The notes under the pieces were generated by a model that searched no databases, was not told the DNA's origin, and saw only the letters and a list, made by a program, of their open reading frames with translations. Made by a program: the position numbers and the translations under genes. From Algoriphagus sp. Y33 (GTDB taxonomy: Bacteria > Bacteroidota > Bacteroidia > Cytophagales > Cyclobacteriaceae): a stretch of DNA of 64,000 nucleotides. Location: assembly GCF_014838715.1 (NCBI RefSeq), contig NZ_CP061947.1:5384001-5448000 (forward strand). The letters run 5' to 3'. How positions within the stretch are numbered: the stretch's first letter is position 1; the number at the start of each line of letters is the position of its first letter. Positions 9,166 through 16,121 of this stretch are shown in pieces.

Positions 9166-9423
9166 ATGAAAACAAAACTTACACTCACTGTAGAAAAAGA
9201 AATTGTAGAGAAAGCCAAGCTTAAAGCTGCCAGTAGGGGTATATCGCTTTCAAAAATGTTTGAGGAGATTTTTGAAAAGGAAAATCCGGAAGTAGAGAAA
9301 ACCCCGGAACAGCTTGCTGCCGCACGATTTTTAGAAAGATTAAAAAGAGAGGCTCCAATCAAAGCCTTTGAAAAATCGGACAAAGAATTAATCCGCGAAC
9401 ACCGGAATAAAAAATATGCATAG
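9166..9423 (+). CDS. DUF6364 family antitoxin
   Basis: An 85-residue protein. The N-terminal half (TKLTLTVEKEIVEKAKLKAASRGISLSKM) has the ribbon-helix-helix pattern: a short strand with alternating T and L, then two helices with the SLSKM turn typical of DUF6364 antitoxins. The charged C-terminal half probably wraps the toxin. The stop overlaps the start of the PIN domain gene (9416), the standard antitoxin-first order. The ribbon-helix-helix probably binds the inverted repeat at 9135-9161. Confidence 0.8.
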   Translation: MKTKLTLTVEKEIVEKAKLKAASRGISLSKMFEEIFEKENPEVEKTPEQLAAARFLERLKREAPIKAFEKSDKELIREHRNKKYA

Positions 9424-9829
9424 GATCTTTTTGGATACAAATGTTGCACTCGATTTGGTGGCAAATCGGGAGCCATTTGTTGAGGAATCTAAGCCATTTC
9501 TTTCCCTAGTAGCTGAAGGAGAAGCTCAACTTTTTATTTCTGAAGTTTCTTTAGGTCTGTTGATTTACATGTCCTTTGACAGGTACAAGCTAGTTGATGC
9601 TAAGGAAAAATTGTTGCAGTTTATGGAGTTTTGTCGAGTGATTTCAGGGGGAAAAGAAGCATTTTTAAATGCTATGAATTCAGATTTTAAAGACAAAGAG
9701 GATGGACTTCAATATTTTACTGCCGTGGACAATAAACTGGATTTTTTAATCACACGGGATAAAAAAGACTTTAACTATGCAAACGGCGAAATTCCAGTTA
9801 TGTCGCCAAAAGAATTTTTTGCCAGCTAA
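9416..9829 (+). CDS. PIN domain toxin (VapC-like ribonuclease)
   Basis: A 137-residue PIN domain protein. The N-terminal RIFLDTNVALDLV supplies the first acidic residue. E near residue 24 and the EDGLQYFTA stretch supply central acids, and the TRDKKDF motif supplies the last ones, which together hold Mg or Mn for RNA cleavage. It overlaps the antitoxin by eight bases. Its target RNA cannot be told from sequence. The 3' end overlaps the convergent gene at 9826 by four bases. Confidence 0.85.
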   Translation: MHRIFLDTNVALDLVANREPFVEESKPFLSLVAEGEAQLFISEVSLGLLIYMSFDRYKLVDAKEKLLQFMEFCRVISGGKEAFLNAMNSDFKDKEDGLQYFTAVDNKLDFLITRDKKDFNYANGEIPVMSPKEFFAS

Positions 9830-10089
9830 TTTATTTGGTTTAGCTCCGGAGTATCCTGATACCATCTCTCCTCAAAAGTTTCCTTGACCACCACATCTGC
9901 AGTCAGGACAGACAAAACCATCCAGAAGATCAAAATCGGGCTAGAAAGAAACAGTATCCAAATCAGAAACATAGATAAATTGAACTGAATAGAAGTTATG
10001 AATATGATGAGGATACCCGTGACAATCCCCACTGCAGTCAAGTAGTCTTTCATCTTTTTTGGCTTTTTGCTCCGTTTATTAAACTCCAT
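9826..10089 (-). CDS. Small two-helix membrane protein, function unknown
   Basis: An 87-residue protein with a very basic N-terminus (KRSKKPKK) followed by two hydrophobic helices (about 17-36 and 38-62) and a short acidic tail with EERWYQDTPE. No family was recognised. It is convergent with the PIN toxin and overlaps it by four bases. Confidence 0.55.
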   Translation of the reverse strand: MEFNKRSKKPKKMKDYLTAVGIVTGILIIFITSIQFNLSMFLIWILFLSSPILIFWMVLSVLTADVVVKETFEERWYQDTPELNQIN

Positions 10090-10242
10090 TACCTATCTGT
10101 GTGTTATGTGCTTTGTCGGAAGTTTACAAATAGGCTTACATTAGAATTTCAATTATTTCCGACTTATTTTGGTTTAGTACGACACTCGTTGGTCGATGTA
10201 AAACCATTCTTGAATCTTACTTCTAGCATCTAAAATCTAACA

Positions 10243-11343
10243 ATGAAAGGATTTCGATTTACTCAGTTCGTGCCCACTCAGGATCCTGAGAAGAATACGT
10301 TTGAGAATCTGCTGAATATATTTTTGCAATTGGTTACTATGACAGGCGGGGATGTGGCTGAAGCGATGAGCTGGCTCACCAACTTGGACAATCGCTATAA
10401 TATGACCAATCCCAATTATGGAATTGGAGACTTTTTCGAAGATCTGAAAAGTAAGGGATACCTGACTGAGGAAAACCGGAAGGGTGAGTTTAAGATTACC
10501 GGAAAAGCTGAGCAGACCATCCGTAAGTCGGCTTTGGAAGAGATTTTTGGCAAACTTAAGCGTGGGAAATCAGGTCAGCATAAAACCACCCATTCGGGCC
10601 AAGGTGATGAGCGGGGCACCGATCGTCGTGCCTATGAATTTGGTGATAATTTGGATCAGATTGCTTTGACGGATTCACTGCGGAATGCTCAGGCAAACCA
10701 TGGTTTTTCGGGAGACTACCTATTGACGGAAGGAGATTTGGAGGTAGCGGAAAATGAATTTCGCTCCCAGACTTCCACGGTACTGATGATCGATATTTCC
10801 CATTCCATGATTTTATACGGGGAGGATAGGATCACTCCTGCGAAGAAAGTGGCGATGGCTTTAGCAGAACTCATCAAGACCCGATACCCTAAAGATACGC
10901 TTGATATCATCGTCTTCGGAAATGATGCATGGCAGATAGAAATAAAGGATTTGCCTTATTTGCAAGTTGGCCCTTATCATACGAATACCGTCGCCGGATT
11001 AGAATTGGCGATGGATTTACTTCGAAGAAGAAAGAACCCAAACAAGCAGATTTTCATGATCACCGACGGCAAGCCTACTTGTCTGAAAGTGGGAATTAAA
11101 TATTACAAAAATGCTTTTGGGATTGACAGCAAGATTCTCAGTGAGACGCTGAAACTTGCTGCGCAATGCCGAAAACTGAAGATCCCTGTGACTACCTTTA
11201 TGATTGCTTCGGATCCCTATTTGAAGGAATTTGTAAAGGAATTTACCAAAGTAAACAACGGGAATGCCTACTACAGCAGCTTGAAAGGGCTTGGGGATCT
11301 GATTTTTGAAGATTATAGACGAAATAGAACGAAACGCTTTTAA
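10243..11343 (+). CDS. VWA domain protein paired with a MoxR-type ATPase
   Basis: A 366-residue protein with a helical N-terminal region (1-170) and a von Willebrand factor A domain (about 176-350). The metal site is complete: D184-I-S186-H-S188, a TNT at about 247-249 and D275 in TDGKPT. It lies five bases before an AAA+ ATPase gene. VWA plus MoxR/ChlI-type ATPase pairs act as metal-insertion or protein-remodelling machines (CoxE/CoxD, NorD/NorQ, magnesium chelatase and RavA-ViaA are known examples). The client of this pair is not evident, as no oxidoreductase lies beside it. Confidence 0.85.
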   Translation: MKGFRFTQFVPTQDPEKNTFENLLNIFLQLVTMTGGDVAEAMSWLTNLDNRYNMTNPNYGIGDFFEDLKSKGYLTEENRKGEFKITGKAEQTIRKSALEEIFGKLKRGKSGQHKTTHSGQGDERGTDRRAYEFGDNLDQIALTDSLRNAQANHGFSGDYLLTEGDLEVAENEFRSQTSTVLMIDISHSMILYGEDRITPAKKVAMALAELIKTRYPKDTLDIIVFGNDAWQIEIKDLPYLQVGPYHTNTVAGLELAMDLLRRRKNPNKQIFMITDGKPTCLKVGIKYYKNAFGIDSKILSETLKLAAQCRKLKIPVTTFMIASDPYLKEFVKEFTKVNNGNAYYSSLKGLGDLIFEDYRRNRTKRF

Positions 11344-11348
11344 GCAAT

Positions 11349-12872
11349 ATGGACTACCAAAAACTGACACCAAAAGAACTCATCCAAATAAAAACGCTCG
11401 GCCAACTCAAAGCTGCCGGCTACCAATCCAAATCCATCAAAGAAGAGCTTCGTGATAATTTGATTTTGAAAATCAAGAAGAAAGAAAATGTCTTTGAGGG
11501 TATATGGGGATACGAGGACACGGTGATTCCTGATATCGAGCGGGCCATTCTTTCCCGGCATAATATCAATTTGCTTGGGCTGAGAGGACAGGCAAAAACA
11601 CGGATTGCCAGAATGATGACTCATCTTCTCGATGAGTATGTTCCTGTGGTTTTTGGTTCGGAATTGAATGACGATCCGTTGCAACCTTTGACCTCTTTTG
11701 CCAAGGATATGATCGAGGAAAAAGGGGATCATACCCTAATCACTTGGTGGCATCGGGATGATCGCTATACGGAGAAATTGGCCACGCCGGATGTGTCTGT
11801 GGCCGATTTGATCGGAGATGTTGATCCCATCAAGGCCGCTACGATGAAGCTGAGCTATAACGATGAGCGGGTGATTCATTATGGTCTGGTGCCGAGGTCT
11901 CACCGTTCCATTTTTGTGATCAATGAATTACCGGATTTGCAGGCTAGAATCCAAGTGGCATTATTCAATATTTTGCAAGAAGGAGACATTCAGATCCGGG
12001 GATTCAAACTGAGATTGCCACTGGATATTCAGTTTGTCTTTACTGCAAACCCTGAAGATTATACCAACCGTGGAAGTATTGTTACGCCACTGAAAGATCG
12101 AATTGAAAGCCAGATCATCACACATTATCCTAAATCCATCGAGATTGGCAGAAAAATCACTGCCCAAGAAGCCAATCTGAAAGGAAAACCTGTGGATAAT
12201 ATCTATGTCCCTGAGCTGATGAAGGATTTGATTGAGCAGATTGCCATTGAGGCAAGAGGTTCAGAGTTTGTCGATGAAAAGAGTGGGGTTTCTGCTAGAT
12301 TGACGATTTCTGCCTATGAAAATTTGATATCCGCGGCTGAGAGAAGGATGTATATGAATGGAGAAAAAAACACAATCGTTCGGATTGCAGATTTGATTGG
12401 AGTAATCCCTGCTATCACCGGCAAAGTCGAATTGGTCTATGAAGGGGAGCAGGAAGGAGCAGGTTTGGTTGCGTACAATTTAATTGGAAAAGCGATTCGT
12501 ACTCAGTTTGTCAATTATTTCCCTTCGCCGGAGCAAAAGAAAAAGGAGAAACAAGGCAATCCATATGTGCTGCCACTCGCATGGTTTGGTGAGGGTAATG
12601 AACTGGATATTTTGGCTTCTCAAGCTGACAAGGACTATAAAAAGGTGCTTCATTCAGTACCCGGATTGGAAGAAGTAGTAACACAACTGGTGAAGGATCT
12701 GCCTGAAAAAGAGAAGGAATTCTTTATGGAATTTGCGCTACATGGTCTGGCAGAATTCTCCCAACTCAGCAAAAAAGTACTGGACACAGGATTGCAGTTT
12801 AAGGATTTGTTCAGTTCCATGTTTGATATGGGGCCGGGAGATGAAGATGAGTTCGAGGAGGAGGATTTGTAG
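11349..12872 (+). CDS. MoxR/ChlI-type AAA+ ATPase
   Basis: A 507-residue ATPase. The Walker A is GLRGQAKT (77-84), a MoxR/ChlI-like variant, and the Walker B is at about 189-194 (IFVINE). Sensor-like FTANPEDYTNRG and an arginine-containing PLKDRIESQI stretch follow. After the AAA core comes about 200 residues with an acidic C-terminus. It partners the VWA protein just upstream and is presumably cotranscribed. It resembles the magnesium chelatase subunit I family in motifs, but no chlorophyll genes are present, so that function is not implied. Confidence 0.88.
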   Translation: MDYQKLTPKELIQIKTLGQLKAAGYQSKSIKEELRDNLILKIKKKENVFEGIWGYEDTVIPDIERAILSRHNINLLGLRGQAKTRIARMMTHLLDEYVPVVFGSELNDDPLQPLTSFAKDMIEEKGDHTLITWWHRDDRYTEKLATPDVSVADLIGDVDPIKAATMKLSYNDERVIHYGLVPRSHRSIFVINELPDLQARIQVALFNILQEGDIQIRGFKLRLPLDIQFVFTANPEDYTNRGSIVTPLKDRIESQIITHYPKSIEIGRKITAQEANLKGKPVDNIYVPELMKDLIEQIAIEARGSEFVDEKSGVSARLTISAYENLISAAERRMYMNGEKNTIVRIADLIGVIPAITGKVELVYEGEQEGAGLVAYNLIGKAIRTQFVNYFPSPEQKKKEKQGNPYVLPLAWFGEGNELDILASQADKDYKKVLHSVPGLEEVVTQLVKDLPEKEKEFFMEFALHGLAEFSQLSKKVLDTGLQFKDLFSSMFDMGPGDEDEFEEEDL

Positions 12873-12879
12873 GTAGATT

Positions 12880-12906
12880 CACCGCAGAGTCGCAGAGGGC
12901 GCAGAG
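12880..12906 (+). repeat. CGCAGAG-type repeat, left copy
   Basis: Contains ACCGCAGAGTCGCAGAGG followed by GCGCAGAG. An inverted copy lies at 13401-13437, and the two flank the GxxExxY gene. Its right part also forms one arm of the terminator hairpin at 12898-12930. Confidence 0.6.
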
Positions 12907-12930
12907 TTTTTAATTAAACTTTGCGCCTTT
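12898..12930 (+). terminator. Terminator-like hairpin after the VWA/ATPase operon
   Basis: GGCGCAGAGTTT (12898-12909) pairs with AAACTTTGCGCC (12916-12927) with one G-T pair and a six-base loop, and a short T run follows. It is formed partly from the repeat at 12880-12906 and could stop transcripts from both sides. Confidence 0.6.
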
Positions 12931-12953
12931 TGTGTTAGTGAAACTGGATCTTT

Positions 12954-13331
12954 TTACAAGTTATTGGCAACTCTTTTTACTCCATCAATTAATTTTAGGG
13001 AATTGAAATTGACCAATAAGCCTAGTTTAATTCCCGTGAGCTTTAAATATGTCAGCAATTGAGCTTTGTGAATAGCAGCCAATTCAGACACGGTCTTGAC
13101 TTCTATGATGACTTTTTCTTCAACCAAAATATCCAGTCTGTAACCTACTTCAAGTTTAATTCCTTTGTACTGTACAGGTACAGCAACTTGGGTTTTTATT
13201 TCCAATCCTTGCTGTGTTAATTCAAAAGCCAAGCATTTTTCATAGCTACTTTCCAGCAATCCTGGGCCAAGTTGCTTATGAACCTCTATCGCTGCACCAA
13301 TAATTTTGGATGAAATTTCGTTTTCAGTCAT
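12954..13331 (-). CDS. GxxExxY protein
   Basis: A 125-residue protein of the GxxExxY family. The name motif is GLLESSY at about residues 24-30. The later [19 protein letters not shown] has the D-(x)n-ExK layout of PD-(D/E)XK nucleases, so a nuclease-like fold is likely, although activity is not established for this family. The gene stands between inverted CGCAGAG repeats with about 50-70 bases on each side, and it interrupts the region between the ATPase operon and the DUF1304 gene. Such genes often occur in several copies in Bacteroidota genomes. Confidence 0.9.
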   Translation of the reverse strand: MTENEISSKIIGAAIEVHKQLGPGLLESSYEKCLAFELTQQGLEIKTQVAVPVQYKGIKLEVGYRLDILVEEKVIIEVKTVSELAAIHKAQLLTYLKLTGIKLGLLVNFNSLKLIDGVKRVANNL

Positions 13332-13400
13332 GATAAAAAGTAAGATTTTAAAAACTAGACGATTTCGAAGTTAGAAGAATTCCGAAAATATTCTAAACCT

Positions 13401-13437
13401 ACTCTTGCGCCCTCTGCGTCTCCGCGGTAAACGCCCT
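13401..13437 (-). repeat. CGCAGAG-type repeat, right copy (inverted)
   Basis: Read on the minus strand it gives ACCGCGGAGACGCAGAGG then GCGCAAGAG, matching the left copy at 12880-12906 at most positions. It lies upstream of the GxxExxY gene and ends at the stop codon of the DUF1304 gene. Confidence 0.6.
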
Positions 13438-13798
13438 ATTTCAAGTGCACCAAAATCAACCCGATCAGTGCAGGCAATCCCTGTACCCAGAAGATTTTTT
13501 TACTTGCCGTCAAGGCACCGAAAATGCCGGCGACAAGCACACAGCCCAAAAAGAAAATAGCAACATACGTGGACCATTGTTGATCTTCAATCAGTAGTGA
13601 CCAGATCAATCCAGCAACCAAGAACCCATTGTATAAGCCTTGATTGGCAGCTAAACCTTTGGTTTGGGGAAATAATTCAGTAGGTAGTTGTTTGAAAGTT
13701 TTTCTGCCGATAGTTTCCCATGCGAACATTTCGAAATATAAAAAGTAGAGATGGAGAGCGGCGATAAGGGCGATGATAATTTTTGAAGCGATTTCCAT
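13436..13798 (-). CDS. DUF1304 family membrane protein
   Basis: A 120-residue protein with four predicted membrane helices. DUF1304 signs are the early HLYFLYFEMFAWETIGRKTF, and ANQGLYNGFLVAGL in the second helix. Function is unknown. An in-frame ATG 15 codons upstream (13843) exists, but the added residues are polar and not part of the family, so 13798 is preferred. The stop codon touches the inverted repeat at 13401-13437. Confidence 0.8.
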   Translation of the reverse strand: MEIASKIIIALIAALHLYFLYFEMFAWETIGRKTFKQLPTELFPQTKGLAANQGLYNGFLVAGLIWSLLIEDQQWSTYVAIFFLGCVLVAGIFGALTASKKIFWVQGLPALIGLILVHLK

Positions 13799-14060
13799 AA
13801 TTTCTTGAGATTTTCGACAATCTAGTAATTTTTTTAAGTTCAATAAATCTTAGACAGAGACCTTATAAACCTGCTCGGTTTTGCTTATCTCAAGATTAGT
13901 TTCTGAAAACTGATTATTCAGACAAGGGTTCGCCAATAATGGTATCAGTCAACAAAATAAGTTGTTTACTTTCAAAACGATTAACCCTTGAAGGTTTTTA
14001 CAGAGTTGATTGGTAAAAGCTATTTCTCTGACTGCATACTGAGACTGAAAACTGATACCT

Positions 14061-14068
14061 TATCTTTG
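14061..14068 (+). promoter_or_regulatory. -7 promoter box of the rRNA methyltransferase gene
   Basis: TATCTTTG matches TAnnTTTG exactly and lies four bases before ATG 14073, so the transcript probably has almost no leader. Confidence 0.5.
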
Positions 14069-14072
14069 CCCC

Positions 14073-15449
14073 ATGCCAGAAACTAATCTTCCTATCGACT
14101 TCGAGTCTCAGATGCTCGAACTACTCGGTAAAGCCGAATTTGAGCAATTTAGAAAGGCTATTAACAATCCTTCCCGCACTTCTATCAGAGTAAATCCTTC
14201 CAAAAATTTTTCGCTTTCTTGGGCAAACACGCAAATTTTCTGGTCTAGGAATGGCTTTTTTCTTAATGATCGACCCTCATTTACACTTGATCCTGCCATT
14301 CATGCCGGTGCATATTATGTGCAGGAAGCATCATCAATGTTTATCGAACATATTCTTTATTCCTTGGACGTTCCAAAAGGGATTTACCTCGACATAGCGG
14401 CAGCTCCCGGAGGGAAGACAACTCTACTTTCTTCGTATTTGGGTAATGAAGGAACGCTGATTGCCAATGAGGTCATCCAGTCCAGGGCGCAGATCTTGAA
14501 GGAAAACGTCATTAAATGGGGATTGGGAAATACCGTGGTGACCAATAATGATCCAGAACATTTCGAGGCTTTGGAAGGTTTTTTCGATTTGGTTTTGGTG
14601 GATGCCCCCTGCTCGGGAGAGGGAATGTTTCGCAAGGACCCGCAAGCTCGGGACGAGTGGTCGATAGACAATGTGCAGCTGTGTTCCGCCCGCCAAAAGC
14701 GGATTATGGATCAGGCAGGAGCTTTGGTGAAAGCGGACGGGTATTTGGTGTACAGCACCTGTACATTCAATGAGCGGGAAAATGAGGATTTGATCCGGTT
14801 TTTGACGGAAGAGTTTTCCTATGAACCTGTCAGGATTCCGTTTGATGCCAGTTGGAATATAAGGGAGACGTCAGTAGACTCTGATGGTAAAACATTTTAT
14901 GGGTACCGTTTTTTCCCTCATCTGGTAGAGGGAGAAGGGTTTTTTATCACGGTTTTAAAGCGGTCAGCAGAAGCATATATCCAAGAACCGAAGCGGATGA
15001 AGGATTTTAAACATCCTTATTTGAAGGAGGTCTGGAACAAAGAATCCTTCGATCTGGATGAAGAATTGGGATTTGATGGTAGCGGGAAATATTACACACT
15101 GAATGATTCTTTTTTCAGAATTTCAAAAGACTGGAATCTGCATTTTCAGAAGGCTTCGCAGCATTTGAGTTTGAAATATTTTGGCGTGGAGCTGGGCAAA
15201 AAGCAGAAGAATGACTGGATTCCAACCCATGAATGGGCTGTCTCAGTTTTGCCCAAAAACAATTTTCCCACACATGAGCTTTCGGAAGCTGAAGCTGTTG
15301 AATTTCTTAGAAAAAATGACTTTGAAGTTGGTGATCTACCGAGTGGCTGGGTGTTGATAACCTGTAAAAAGCTACCGCTTGGTTGGATCAAAAACCTCGG
15401 AAACCGTGTGAATAACTATTACCCAAAGGAGTGGAGAATTAGGATGTGA
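14073..15449 (+). CDS. RsmF-like rRNA m5C methyltransferase
   Basis: A 458-residue NOL1/NOP2/Sun family enzyme that transfers methyl from S-adenosylmethionine to C5 of a cytosine in rRNA. The SAM motif is AAAPGGKTTLL, motif IV is VDAPCSGEGMFRKDP, and motif VI is YSTCTFNERENE; these two cysteines are the general and the nucleophilic ones of the family. A C-terminal extension of about 150 residues with a PUA-like end (PSGWVLITCKKLPLGW) matches the RsmF/YebU type better than RsmB. The exact target base cannot be set from sequence alone. Confidence 0.9.
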   Translation: MPETNLPIDFESQMLELLGKAEFEQFRKAINNPSRTSIRVNPSKNFSLSWANTQIFWSRNGFFLNDRPSFTLDPAIHAGAYYVQEASSMFIEHILYSLDVPKGIYLDIAAAPGGKTTLLSSYLGNEGTLIANEVIQSRAQILKENVIKWGLGNTVVTNNDPEHFEALEGFFDLVLVDAPCSGEGMFRKDPQARDEWSIDNVQLCSARQKRIMDQAGALVKADGYLVYSTCTFNERENEDLIRFLTEEFSYEPVRIPFDASWNIRETSVDSDGKTFYGYRFFPHLVEGEGFFITVLKRSAEAYIQEPKRMKDFKHPYLKEVWNKESFDLDEELGFDGSGKYYTLNDSFFRISKDWNLHFQKASQHLSLKYFGVELGKKQKNDWIPTHEWAVSVLPKNNFPTHELSEAEAVEFLRKNDFEVGDLPSGWVLITCKKLPLGWIKNLGNRVNNYYPKEWRIRM

Positions 15450-15545
15450 TTTAAGTGAGTAGCTAGTATTTGGTATCAATACTTTTTCAGAAGATCAGAT
15501 CAAATTTAGTTTCTGGGACAAAATCACATCGATTCGAAGAACATT

Positions 15546-15671
15546 AGTGTCAAGGCTACTTCTGTCATCCCTGCCTATACCGGCAGGCGTCATTGGCCAG
15601 CCTCGCAGTGGCGGTTCTTCCAGCCCGACAAGCAAAGGAATATAGCTACCCGCATCATTACTGATAATTCT
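15546..15671 (+). repeat. Dispersed intergenic repeat, copy 1
   Basis: Shares ordered blocks with 19725-19867 and 21691-21840: GTCAAGGCTACTTCTGTC, then TCTTCCAGCC, then ATAT-GCTAC and ATCATTACTGATAAT. It also carries an extra palindrome (CCTGCCTATACCGGCAGG) between the blocks, and it lacks the first third of the other copies. Confidence 0.55.
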
Positions 15672-15746
15672 CTAATATAAATTCCATTCAATAAAATTGC
15701 GTACTTTCACCGTTGAAATAGTTCTTAACTTTATTTCTTAATCAAC

Positions 15747-15923
15747 CGGAAGGGGTTTTACTTAGCTGTAGATTAATAGGGAATCGTGTGTAAATCACGA
15801 ACTGTCGCGCAACTGTAAGTAGCATACCAAAGACGATCATCCTCGCATGTCCACTGTAGCCAACACCAAGGAGACGGGAAGGACGATGAAAGTCGCTACG
15901 AGTCAGGAGACCTGCCTATTCCG
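15747..15923 (+). ncRNA. Cobalamin (adenosylcobalamin-type) riboswitch
   Basis: The conserved elements of the B12 riboswitch appear in order: GGGAAtcgtgtg, the core CGCAACTGTAAG, GCATGTCCACTG, GGGAAGG with CGATGAAAGTCG, and the B12 box GAGTCAGGAGACCTGCC (15899-15915). CGGAA at 15747-15751 pairs with TTCCG at 15919-15923 as the closing stem. It lies about 200 bases ahead of metE, so B12 binding is expected to lower production of the B12-independent methionine synthase. Confidence 0.93.
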
Positions 15924-16084
15924 AATTGACGATGCTTCCGCGAAATGAGGCCTTTTAGTCAAGTTTGATACGCTTCTTATAGTTCTGTTTATCTGTGCCA
16001 CGCGGCTCAGACTTAACCTGCTATGTACGTATTTCACTTTTCAGATTGTCCAACTCGCCTGCATGGTGAAATCAAGCTAAAGAG

Positions 16085-16119
16085 CTTTTAACGAATTATT
16101 CATCATTAACAGTTAAAAG
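16085..16119 (+). promoter_or_regulatory. Hairpin at the metE start, possible riboswitch expression platform
   Basis: CTTTTAAC (16085-16092) is perfectly complementary to GTTAAAAG (16112-16119), and the second arm ends two bases before the metE ATG. Such a hairpin could hide the translation start, as expected for a riboswitch that acts on translation. The link to the aptamer 160 bases upstream is inference. Confidence 0.4.
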
Positions 16120-16121
16120 AG

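Larger units (their letters stand above)
15450..16121. other. 672-base gap: dispersed repeat, cobalamin riboswitch and metE leader
   Basis: The gap contains a dispersed repeat copy (15546-15671), a probable promoter region, the cobalamin riboswitch (15747-15923), and a leader of about 200 bases before metE with a hairpin at the start codon. I see no protein gene in it. Confidence 0.6.

Noticed and set aside
12898..12930. Treating the hairpin after the ATPase gene only as a mobile repeat
   Set aside because: It pairs and ends in a T run like a terminator and lies just after the operon, so both readings are kept: the repeat supplies one arm of the terminator.
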